This document shows positions 42,130 through 51,728 of a stretch of DNA of 64,000 nucleotides, one piece after another (the first letter of the stretch is position 1; each line of letters opens with the position of its first letter). The position numbers were made by a program, and so were the translations under genes. Below the pieces are notes generated by a model. The model ran no database searches. It saw only the letters and a program-made list of their open reading frames with translations, and was not told the origin of the DNA. Source of the DNA: Schizochytrium sp. TIO01 (taxonomy: Eukaryota > Sar > Bigyra > Thraustochytrida > Thraustochytriidae). The DNA lies in assembly GCA_004764695.1 (NCBI GenBank), contig SMSO01000035.1, forward strand, positions 4,035,040 through 4,099,039. Reading direction: 5' to 3'.

Positions 42130-43464
42130 GGTTTATTCGCAGCCGATATCTTTCACACAGGCCAGATCAGTGTCCAGACTACGCGAGTAAAGGTCTGAAA
42201 CGTCGGGGTGAACTGCGATAAACACAGTTCAGTTATTTAGGTTGAACTTTGATATCTGAGAATGTTGATGAAGGTGCCGATAGATATGGACAGATCGAAA
42301 TGCTGAGCGAAGGCGAGAGAAGCCGCACAGGCCCCGCCGCCGGACAGCCACGATTCGGTTCAAGATCCGCGATACGTCGCTGGGGACGCTTCGCCGTGCC
42401 GCTGCTCGCTCTCCCCGTGCAAACGGAGTCTGGCGAACGAACGGAGTTTGCTCTCACTCGCGCTTCCTTTGCGCTCTTTCTCTTTGCTCAAATTCAAATT
42501 CGCTCCAATTCACTTTAGCACTCATACAATCCGCTACTTGTTCGTACCAAGCCAAGTCAACTATAGCTCCTATAAGCTACTTGTAATTCAAAACAATCCA
42601 TAGTATGTGACCTTGACAAGTGACTTATACCTCAGATTCCTCTTTCAAGCGAAGAATCGTTCGCCGCCTTCCCTCTATCTTTCCCTGGCCCAGGTCTCTA
42701 TAGTAGCTCCTATTCAAAAGACTAAGACCAGCGCAAGCCCATATTACCCGCCTTTACCAACGGCGGCGAAGCTTCACTGCTGGGGCATGGCGCACGGAGG
42801 AGGAGATAAAGGATATCATGTATTACCGAGAATATCCTGTGACATGTCAAGTATCAAGGATATTATGAACTAATAAGAATATCATGGGGATACGGGGGTA
42901 GCCGTTGGACTTCGACTTTGGACATCAGATGATGGATTCTTTCTATCTTGAGCTTGCGCTTGCGCTTGCGCTTGAGCTTTAATTAGGAATGAGGATAAGA
43001 GACAGAGGAAGAGACAGAACGAACCAAAGGTATGCAGAAACTTAAGTATAATATCTGAATGAAGGAGATTAGATATTGGTCTGAGACTAGTGCTGTGGAG
43101 CGAGGGAATGAAAAATGCATTGGCGCAATGAAAGATCCCATGTAGGAATAACCAGGTTCGAGTTGAGATAGCAAAAACTCTATATAGCGAGTACACACAT
43201 ACTCTTCTTAACATTTTCTTTGTTAGAAACTACAGGCATTATGATTGAAAAATAATTGACTAGTGTTTGCAAAGGAGCAATAGTGAGCTGAGGAGGTGAG
43301 GTCGCTCCTGAAGAGTGACAACGTACGAGTTAGTCCATTTCAGTTTGCAAACAAATAATCTGTCTGCCACTGCGATAAGTTTTAATGGCGGTTGCCTAGT
43401 GCGCAGATACAGATTTGGCCACCTTCTCACCACCTGACAATCAAGTTAGGGTGCAACTCACATT
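42130..43464. other. Divergent promoter region between PSMD1 and the BAR gene
   Basis: Holds the leaders of both genes, CT-rich sequence near 42460-42490 and a hexamer repeat at 42951-42978. A minus-strand ORF at 42882-43214 is open across the repeat but has no convincing features. Confidence 0.45.
42951..42978. repeat. Short GCTTGC hexamer tandem repeat
   Basis: Four imperfect GCTTGC units (AGCTTGCGCTTGCGCTTGCG, then CTTGAGC). Confidence 0.8.
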
Positions 43465-44554
43465 ATGTCTTCATTACTCCGGAAACTAAGTTCAAGAGTC
43501 ATCGGGGGTTACGAAGACCGTGACGAAGACGAACAAGAGTATGGAGGATGGAGCCGCAGTGGAAAGGACAGCACTTCACAATGGAGTTCATCAACAAAAG
43601 ATGCATATATATCTGATTTTGATGAAACGAAAAGTATGGATGGACGATGTGGTTTAGATAAAGATCAGGAGCACATTTACAAAACCCTCTATGACGAATT
43701 TCTTAAAATGGAGGCGTCTTTGCAAAAGTATTGGAAAACGTGCACAGCTTTCCTCGAAGTCACGTCGTTAATGCAAGAAGGTGTAGACCAAATGACTGCA
43801 GATGTCCTATCATTTTGCAGTTCTATGGAGGAAGATGGTACAATCCAAAAACTTGAGTATGACGCACTTTGCATGCGTGATGGCATGCAATGTGAAGACG
43901 TTGTGAATGAATCTGTGCGTAAACATTTGCTTGGGCCAATGGGAGATCGCCTTGCATTCTTCCAAGCTATTAAAGTTCGCGCTAGAGAACTTTCCGGGCA
44001 CCGCCGAGCATATCGTGACCAAAGAAAGAAACTTGGGCATCTACGCGTAGATCGGAATTGCAACCCAGTTAAACTCAAAGGTGCTGAACATGAACTTGGT
44101 GTCCTTGCTAACAAATTTGAATATACCTTTCGTAGTCTATTGAACGATCTTCAAGAGCTACACGATAACCGTGCTGCTATTCTACGTGAACCGTTTGATG
44201 CTCTCCGACGGTGTCAAGTTGAATTTATGCAGCATCTTTGTGGAATTTTGCAACCTGAAGATGAGCGCGTCTCTCGCGCGCGTCCACCACGACGGGGCCT
44301 CACCGGTTCTATCATAAATTACCCACCCCCTGAAATGCACAATCCTTATTCAATTAATGGAACAACCCGCCCCAATTACCTTGTCCAAAACGGCCATGAA
44401 ACCCTTAATCATCACGGTAAAAACAGTGGAGGAATAAGTAATAATATCCAATCTGAGAACAGATCTGAACCAGCACGACTTGTGCCTACTGGTTTGCCTT
44501 ATCTGCAACAGCACCAGCACGAGCAACAACAACAGCACCACCGCCATCCTAACC

Positions 44555-44610
<56 letters not shown>

Positions 44611-45447
44611 AGCCTTAAGCAGGAGGATCATCATTACCAGCAACAAGAGCAGCAAAGGCCAATTACTGGGAAAATCTGCGTCGACGAGGGTCAACTCTAT
44701 TCAGGCACAGGTATCCCACAGACATCCCAAGCTTTCGATCAACGAAGCGTTGGAACGGCAGCATCAACGTATAAACAACAACAAGTCTCCCATCAACAGC
44801 CGCAAAGAGTTGGCGCCCAACGTGAACAAGTCTTGAACAGCGCGAGGAAGTGTAACCCAAGCCAATTTCAAAGCCAATCACTGCAGGTTAGGGGAAGATT
44901 TGATGACGATTTTGAGGTGCAATCTACACAAGGCACTGTTATTACTGAATATAGCTATGCAACAAATGGCCAGCCTCGGCAGCGGCATCGCGTTGCTCAG
45001 ATTGTAAAGGACTACCATGTCACGCGTGGTAAGCGTATTTTTGAGCGCCCGGTACAATTCCAGGCGCTTGAGGTCGCTCCACCCGGACAGCCTGGGCCGC
45101 GCGCTCGTGTAGAGGGCGCAGCTGCAGAAGATGTTTTGGCAGATGTTTCAACCTATGGTAGGGTATGTCAGTTTATCAAGACAGTACGGCAGAACACACA
45201 AACCATAGGTAAGCAGCAGCATGAACAAGGAAAACAAACATCATTATCTGAAGTTCAAGCAGTTTGTAGAATACAAGGATTTGCGAGAATTATTGTAGCT
45301 CAAAGTCAAGCTCGTGAGCTGGCATCCCAGATAATTGCTGTACATCGTGACAATGCAGGCTATACGTTTTACTCTAACCCGCACACTGGATATATGTCAT
45401 GGACGAGACCGCTTTTCGTCCCAGCATCCAATCCAACTACAAGCTAA
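43465..45447 (+). CDS. BAR-domain protein with polyQ, IQ motif and WW domain
   Basis: Probably binds curved membranes and protein partners; I know no named family with this order. ATG 43465, 660 residues. The N-terminal 65 are acidic and Ser-rich. About 70-270 form a BAR-like three-helix region (FLKMEASLQKYWKTCTAF, GDRLAFFQAIKVRARELS, GVLANKFEYTFRSLLND, LRRCQVEFMQHLCGIL). A low-complexity middle follows, with a pure CAA-encoded Gln run at about 364-382 and further Gln-rich stretches. Near 600-620 is an IQ-like calmodulin-binding helix (VCRIQGFARIIVAQSQAR). The last 30 residues are WW-like (AGYTFYSNPHTGYMSWTRP), lacking the usual first Trp, which is replaced by Tyr or Phe. It ends 8 bases from the convergent seven-TM gene. 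Confidence 0.7.
44553..44611 (+). repeat. CAA trinucleotide repeat inside the BAR gene
   Basis: About 19 uninterrupted CAA codons, coding for Gln. The purity suggests recent expansion and length variation between strains. Confidence 0.9.
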
Positions 45448-45455
45448 GTCACAGC

Positions 45456-46583
45456 TCACCAATAAGAGCGACGGAGCTCCCATAAGCCCGGGCCCGTAGA
45501 AAGAAGACTGAAAACAAGAATTCCGCATAATGATAAGTATATAACTGCCCAGCCTGTTTGAGATTCTCGATAGCCTTCCGATGCGCTACCCAAACCACTA
45601 GACTTGGTGGAAGCAACGCTTTGTGTGCTTTCAGCACTGCGGGTTTGTCCTTGATAATAGCTTGCATCGCTATCCTGGTTCCCAAGCCAGTTAGCTGAAT
45701 CCATGATCTCGATAATAATACCAATCATGCACGATACAGAGATAACCAGGAGAAGAGTAACCAGTTTAGTTTGAAACTTGATTTGATGCATCGCCATGTG
45801 CGGACTGCGTTCATATTCTGGAACATAAAGTGTCTGAAGCTCCCCCCCACTAGTCTCGGTCTTTTGAGATCCCACTGGCGCCGCTTTGTGCATGGCCTTG
45901 TGTTCTTCGTTCGCCTCATCACCTTCGTCAAGGTCCTCGTTACTACGGTCGTTGCCTTCTCCGGTGTTGAATCTGTCCGCAAGAGTTGCCTGAAGTTTGG
46001 CACTGAGAAGTCGTGATGCTTTAGATCTTTTCAGGAACATAACCATAGCTGTCCACACTGCAAAGAGCGTACTGAGAACTGAAAGACAAAGCACAGGAAT
46101 CTCGAAAAGCAGCAGCGCAGCGGCTGGAGGTTTGTACATGAAGCAAAATAAGGTCCTCTGCTCGAAGTTTCCTACGAGAGCCCCAATCAGTGTCGAAGGC
46201 ATTGAAAGCATTGCTGCCAGCGCAGCACCTCGCCTCACGCCGTAGAATTGTGTCTCCAAGCGCACGCCTCGCAGCAACAGCGACCAAGTGGACATGGTGA
46301 GAAGCAGCAGCAAGTTGGCGCTCATGAGCGTGAAGAACAGCAAAACGATACCATGGCACGTGCACCAAGCATGCGAAACAGAGTCAGTTATAACCGTCAC
46401 CATTGTGAAGAGCAAAACGCCGCTCAGCGCCAGCAAGACTCCCACGAAGTTTACAAGCATGGCTAGGAGTGGGTCATCGGACCTTGAGGCACCCGCTAGT
46501 CTTTGCGTGGCAGCCATCCATGTTACCACCAGCAGCACTGTGCTCAGTAGCAAGAGCGTGAGGGTGCTCCATGTCGGGTTCAT
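45456..46583 (-). CDS. Unknown seven-TM membrane protein
   Basis: 375 residues from ATG 46583, the first in-frame ATG; the longest frame starts at TTG 46670. Seven hydrophobic segments: LTLLLLSTVLLVVTWMA, MLVNFVGVLLALSGVLLF, GIVLLFFTLMSANLLLLL, AALAAMLSMPSTLIGALV, FEIPVLCLSVLSTLFAVW, LVTLLLVISVSCMIGIII and VIYLSLCGILVFSLLS. Between TM5 and TM6 lies a long acidic cytosolic-type loop (EGNDRSNEDLDEGDEANEE), and a Ser-rich loop lies before TM7. It shares no Cys module or signature with the receptor-like trio at 28-33 kb. It resembles GPCR-type topology but has no diagnostic motif. Its stop lies 8 bases from the stop of the BAR gene, so the 3' untranslated regions must overlap. Confidence 0.6.
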   Translation of the reverse strand: MNPTWSTLTLLLLSTVLLVVTWMAATQRLAGASRSDDPLLAMLVNFVGVLLALSGVLLFTMVTVITDSVSHAWCTCHGIVLLFFTLMSANLLLLLTMSTWSLLLRGVRLETQFYGVRRGAALAAMLSMPSTLIGALVGNFEQRTLFCFMYKPPAAALLLFEIPVLCLSVLSTLFAVWTAMVMFLKRSKASRLLSAKLQATLADRFNTGEGNDRSNEDLDEGDEANEEHKAMHKAAPVGSQKTETSGGELQTLYVPEYERSPHMAMHQIKFQTKLVTLLLVISVSCMIGIIIEIMDSANWLGNQDSDASYYQGQTRSAESTQSVASTKSSGLGSASEGYRESQTGWAVIYLSLCGILVFSLLSTGPGLWELRRSYW

Positions 46584-47164
46584 CCTCGCGGAACGCCCAT
46601 GCAGCGCACCTAGCGCAACCCAAGAGCGCCGCGTAACACAATTGAGAATTGAAAAAGATGAAAACTCCAACAGGTGACTGATTCTAAGGAGTCAAGTTCT
46701 ACGAGTCGGCTTCTCTAGGCACTTCTCTAGGAATCAACTAGCGAGAGACTTAGGTGAACCTATAACTAGGATTGCCAAGCAATTTTTCGTTCTTGTGCTT
46801 GCGTTTTCACAGGGTATCGATGGCAGCTTTGATTGGGAACGTATTAAATGGGGCGTCTTTAAGCTAACATGTCATTAATTCATCCATACAATTTGTGGAA
46901 GGTGTTCGCATAGTTTGACAAATTGGATTAAATCTAGTGGATGATTTTTGCTTTTGAGGAGGAAAAAAAACTCAATAACACAAAAACAAATTAGTGTCAT
47001 GCGGAGATCTTTCACAAAAAGGATGGAGAAGAGGAATATGTAGATATCATTCAAAAGAAGAAAAGATCAAAATTCTTTCTCTACAAGCACTGGTTTCAAT
47101 TTGATTTTCTTGAAATCTCAAAATGAGATTGACATTTGTATGTGAAAGTATCGACAAGAGTGTA
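46584..47164. other. Spacer between the seven-TM gene and the beta-oxidation gene
   Basis: Contains the upstream region of the seven-TM gene and the 3' region of the beta-oxidation gene. An A-run lies at 46963-46970. No gene supported. Confidence 0.45.
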
Positions 47165-49318
47165 TTATCTTGTACCCGTCCAGAATTGAGCAAGGGTAGA
47201 CTTCTCGGCAACGAGCTCTTTGAGGAGATTAGCTGGCTGAAAGTGCCATGCTGGAAGGTCAGGGTTAGCGGCGTGAATCCTGAGAAGACCATCGCGTACC
47301 TTCTTGAGACCAATAAGGTCAGCGTAGAACATAGGCCCACCACGATAACGAGGAAAGCCGTAACCAGCATTGTACAAAACATCAATATCAGATGGACGGG
47401 AGGCGATGTCTTCCTCGAGGATTCGAAATCCCTCATTGATCATAGGGTATATAGTGCGCTCGAGGATTTCTTTATCGGAGATATCAGTGCGTTTAGCGAT
47501 ACCGCACTCAGCACGGTGGTCGTCGCAAAGTTTGGCCACAATATCATCGTCCAGTGCACTGCGTCCTTCATACTTATACCAGCCGGCTCCGGACTTCTGA
47601 CCAAGACGACCCATGTTGCAAAGACCATCAGCAAGTTTCATCCAGGTAGCACCGCGTGAGCCTTCCACATTTTCTGGCCCATGCGGGTAATATGCTTCAG
47701 CCCTGATACGCTGCCCAATGTCATTGCCCGCGAGGTCAAGAACTGCAAGCGGACCCATAGCCATACCAAACATGTTAGGTTGAGGCCCAAGAACACGATC
47801 AACTTGAGAAGGGGAGGCTCCCTCTTCTACCAGTCCAACCGCAGCCTGTGTGTAAGGTTCAAACATGCGATTTCCGACAAACCCAAAACAATTTCCCGCA
47901 AGAATTGCGGTCTTACCAATACGTTTGCCCAGGTCCATGGCTGTAGCAATTGCCACTTCACTTGTTTTTGAGCCTCGAACGTTTTCCAATGCAGGCATCA
48001 CATTCGCAGGACTAAAAAAGTGCATGCCTAGAAACATTTCAGGACGACCGGAAGCTTCGGCAATCTCATCAATATCAAGGTATGACGTGTTTGTAGCAAG
48101 AATAGCTTCGTCATTGCACACTCGATTTAGTTGACGAAATATGTTCTTCTTAAGTTCGAGGTTCTCAAAAACTGCCTCAATAACCACGTCGCAATCGATT
48201 AAAGATCCAAAGTCAGGGTCAGTACAACCAGTAATCAACTTCATGCGAGCTTTCACATCAGATTCAGACATACGTCCGGATCGAAACGCCGAGCTCTTCT
48301 TGTAGATACTTTCTATTCCTGCCATTGCTTTCTTAAGTGCTTCCTCCGAGGTTTCTGACAAAGTCACCCGGTAGCCTTTGTTGGCAAAACACATAGCTAT
48401 CCCGCGGCCCATGGTTCCACCACCAATGACGCCAACGTGCTTGACCCTTCTGGCCCATTTCTGATCTACACCTGGGACCCTGCTGCATTTTCTTTCTGAA
48501 AAGAACATGTACTGCATAGCTTTGGATTGTGTACCACTCACCAGCTCCTCAAAAATGCGAGCTTCTTCTTTCAGGCCGGCGTCGAAAGTAGGTGCTTCGG
48601 TAGACGCTTTCACAGCAGCAACAATTCTTTGTGGTGCAATTTGGCCACGGGCACTCTTTGCAAAAGCGTCACTTGCCTTCGTGTAGACCTCTTCGCTAAC
48701 TGGTTCAACTTTGCGAGCTGAGACACGAGGTCCTGGTTTTCCGGCCACAGAATCTGCGAACTTTAGGGCACCCTCAAGGAGCTCAACCGGAGTTTCTCCG
48801 TGAACAATCTCGTCGACAAGACCCATCGAAAGAGCCTCCTTTGCAGTGACCGGTTTTCCCGTACCAATCATATTGAGAGCATTTTCCACACCAACCACGC
48901 GAGGCAACCGTTGCGTACCTCCTCCTCCAGGTAAAATTCCGAGATTGACCTCAGGAAGTCCAAGCTTGGCATTTCCGAGAGCCACGCGGTAGTTGCATGA
49001 GAGAGCTGTCTCGAGGCCACCGCCTAAAGCAGTACCGTGAAGTGCAGCCACAACAGGAATATCTGACTGATCAATCTCCTGTAGCAAGGAATTGAGGTCT
49101 GGTTCTTGGTTCCACTTGCCGCTGGCGAATTCCTTAATGTCAGCGCCTGCAGGAAACGTGCCTCCGTCTCCAAGGATTACAATGGCCCTGGCGCCGTCAG
49201 ATTTTGCCTTCCTGACCCCCTTGAGAAGTCCGGATCGTACGGCTTTGCTGAGGCCATTCACCGGCGGATTTGACGCGGTCACAATTGCCACGCCATTCTT
49301 TAGAGCGTACTTGGACAT
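47165..49318 (-). CDS. Bifunctional enoyl-CoA hydratase / 3-hydroxyacyl-CoA dehydrogenase
   Basis: Multifunctional enzyme of fatty-acid beta-oxidation: hydrates trans-2-enoyl-CoA to 3-hydroxyacyl-CoA, then oxidises it with NAD+. ATG 49318 begins MSKYALKNGVAIVTAS; a GTG further up is not a plausible start. 717 residues (human EHHADH 723). The hydratase half has FPAGADIKEF for the oxyanion hole and catalytic-type Glu residues in GGGLETALS and LPEVNLGILPGGGGTQRLP. The dehydrogenase half starts near 300 with the NAD motif GVIGGGTMGRGIA, then MHFFSPANVMP with the catalytic His and GNCFGFVGNRMFEPY; a duplicated C-terminal domain follows. The end is GTR and no canonical PTS1 is visible, unlike EHHADH and plant MFP. 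The location (peroxisome or mitochondrion) is therefore open. Single-chain fusions of this type also occur in bacteria. Confidence 0.9.
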   Translation of the reverse strand: MSKYALKNGVAIVTASNPPVNGLSKAVRSGLLKGVRKAKSDGARAIVILGDGGTFPAGADIKEFASGKWNQEPDLNSLLQEIDQSDIPVVAALHGTALGGGLETALSCNYRVALGNAKLGLPEVNLGILPGGGGTQRLPRVVGVENALNMIGTGKPVTAKEALSMGLVDEIVHGETPVELLEGALKFADSVAGKPGPRVSARKVEPVSEEVYTKASDAFAKSARGQIAPQRIVAAVKASTEAPTFDAGLKEEARIFEELVSGTQSKAMQYMFFSERKCSRVPGVDQKWARRVKHVGVIGGGTMGRGIAMCFANKGYRVTLSETSEEALKKAMAGIESIYKKSSAFRSGRMSESDVKARMKLITGCTDPDFGSLIDCDVVIEAVFENLELKKNIFRQLNRVCNDEAILATNTSYLDIDEIAEASGRPEMFLGMHFFSPANVMPALENVRGSKTSEVAIATAMDLGKRIGKTAILAGNCFGFVGNRMFEPYTQAAVGLVEEGASPSQVDRVLGPQPNMFGMAMGPLAVLDLAGNDIGQRIRAEAYYPHGPENVEGSRGATWMKLADGLCNMGRLGQKSGAGWYKYEGRSALDDDIVAKLCDDHRAECGIAKRTDISDKEILERTIYPMINEGFRILEEDIASRPSDIDVLYNAGYGFPRYRGGPMFYADLIGLKKVRDGLLRIHAANPDLPAWHFQPANLLKELVAEKSTLAQFWTGTR

Positions 49319-49442
49319 CTTGCCGTCCCTAGCTGAAATGCAGGCCCGTAAACAGAAGCCTCGCACTAAAAACCAAGCTCAAGCCCAGATGCTAACGCCT
49401 TCCTCGACCTCAAAAAATATGGGCTAGATCGGAGTTTGCCTG

Positions 49443-49485
<43 letters not shown>

Positions 49486-51728
49486 CTCCTTGACAGGACT
49501 GCGTAATGTAAATCTATATCATCCCATATATGTCCGGAGATCTTCAATGATTTTACGATTAACCTATGCTGTGCTTCTAAAATAAAAGAGAGAAGAGATA
49601 CAGAAAAAGAAAAAGTCAGCAAGCACAACAACTCCAACTCCTCCTACTCCAACCACTGCTCCAACTGCAGCTGCTGCACGATATCACCTCGAGCATCGTC
49701 TCGAGAAGCAAAAAGCGAAAGGGATCTTCGACAGACAAGAGATCATCATGAAGGGATGCAATTTACGACTTGAGCTCAAGGTTTAAGCGGCGTTGATCCA
49801 CTTAGTAGATAAAGAAAGCTGCTTTCTCTGACCTAAATATCCACGCCCCTACCACCTATCTACCACTGCATAAGGCAAGCAAAAAAATTCTTTTAGCTTT
49901 AATGAGGTGCCTAGCGACCGCTTGCTACTAGTGGGTGGGTAGGTAGGTCCTAAGCGCCTGTAATCGCTGCGCTGTTCTTCAGGAACGAATGAAAGTTGCA
50001 ATTGAATCCATGAAATAGTGAAGAAATGGAGAGAATTGCAATGCCCTCATTTCACTCACGTCTGCGATTCTCATAGTAATGTAATGCGCCGCAAACGTGG
50101 CGGCCCTCAGCCGAGTCGGCAGCGACGCTGTGCACGCCCACCATTGCTCCTCCAGTGCGAGGGCAGTATGCAGCCTGGCCACGCAGGAGCGTGAAGAAAG
50201 CAACTCGTACGAACTGCGTTGTGTTGTGGAGTTTGGAAACAGCAGCAAGTGCGTCACAAGACGGGCATTGCCGGGTTGGCCGTAGGTTTACTATGGCGCT
50301 TCGCGGGCCAAAACTTCGATAGTGGGCTCAAACTCGCGCGATTTCCAGCTTCGAAGAGCGGCTGTGGTGCAGACATGGAGTGCGAACCGCAATGCTGAAG
50401 GATCCGAGGGACGTGGCGCTGAAGACGAGTTCGCAAAGCCTGCCATGACTCTCCGATGGTCGGTCATAGGCATCCGTGTTGACTTGAGCCTGGCCCAAGT
50501 TATCTGAAACTTTGATCAAGAGCAGCCGAGAGGCGTATGTTTTGACGTGAGCTTTGGCCCAAGTTTGCAGATTGATTAATCAGAAGCAGCTCTGATGAGT
50601 CACTGATACGTATGCATGTCTTGCTTGACATGTGCTTCTGCATCGTGGTTTAATAGCATCTGAGGATAGGACCGCTCTCTTCAGTCCGCTTCAAGGACAT
50701 GTGTGGATAATTTGGTTGCTATGCGGTAGACAGGTAATTGAGGGAGCTTTGCGTTCTTGAGGTTATGCTGCCCTGTCACTCATGTTTGGCACAAGCATGG
50801 CCACGTCTGCAGGCTCCTTGTGCAGAAGCATGGCTGCGACTAGGCCAACTCTACACATGACCGCGTTTTAATTTTAATTAAAAAAGTCATCTTTTGAAAA
50901 TTTATCAAAAAAATTAATTAAAAAATGTAATAAATAAATAATTAAATAAATAAAACGAATGTGAAGACAGCAAACTTGTTTCAGTTGATCTGCAAGTTGC
51001 CCACAAGCTCTAAATCATGATGCTAATTATTCTCCTTGGCACGAACACAGATGACGCGAACGAAACAAGCTCCACATACATAATAAATATATCATGCAAA
51101 CCAGATATTGTCACATACCTTTAAATACCTTTAAAAGAAAAAAGAAAAAACATTTCCTATTTCTGGTGGCCAAACCCAGCCGTCAAAAGGAAGCTCCAAA
51201 GCCATGGAACGGTGGCGATTTTACTTTTAAACACCTGGAGCCGAAGTAACTTGTCCATCAGCCGTATTTAGACAGGTCAAAATTTACTGTGCAATGCGCG
51301 TAGCTGTTGATGATGGGACCAACTAAGGTAGAAAACCAGGACTGTGGTACTCATACAGGCTGTCCCTATGACGACCAGGTAAGTAGGCATAGGTAACCGA
51401 GGAAAGGGCGTAACGTTATTGTTTCAACGGACGTCTAGGAAAGTCAAAGCAGAAGTAGAATTTATTAGACGCTATCCCACGAGATCAGATCAACCTAAAC
51501 CGAAGGAGGTCTTGTTGCTCGTCTGTGAAATACTAACTAATTTACAGAAGCTTCGAGAAAGTTTACTAGCAAAACCTATTTGGGAAGAGTTAAACTTCGT
51601 GGCGTAAAGCGACGAGGCTTGAGTCTAGCTTTCTGTAGGACACGAGTAAACCACAAAACAACAACGTCAATAACAGCGCAGAAGAAGCAGCTTTAAACTA
51701 GGCAACTAAATTGACTGCTACAGGTACC
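49319..51728. other. Spacer between the beta-oxidation gene and SPAG1
   Basis: Contains the CAG/CTG repeat at 49441-49486, AT-rich DNA near 50870-50960 and several unsupported short ORFs. A consensus donor-like GTAAGT at 51380-51385 after ATGACGACCAG could be a leader exon, but I could not connect it to SPAG1. Confidence 0.4.
49441..49486. repeat. CAG/CTG trinucleotide repeat
   Basis: About 12 CTG-type units preceded by three TTG units, 120 to 170 bases upstream of the beta-oxidation start. Read on that gene's strand it is CAG and lies in the leader, not in the protein. Confidence 0.9.

Noticed and set aside
42882-43214. 110-codon minus-strand ORF upstream of the BAR gene
   Set aside because: Runs through the GCTTGC repeat, giving an Ala-Gln string; composition looks random.
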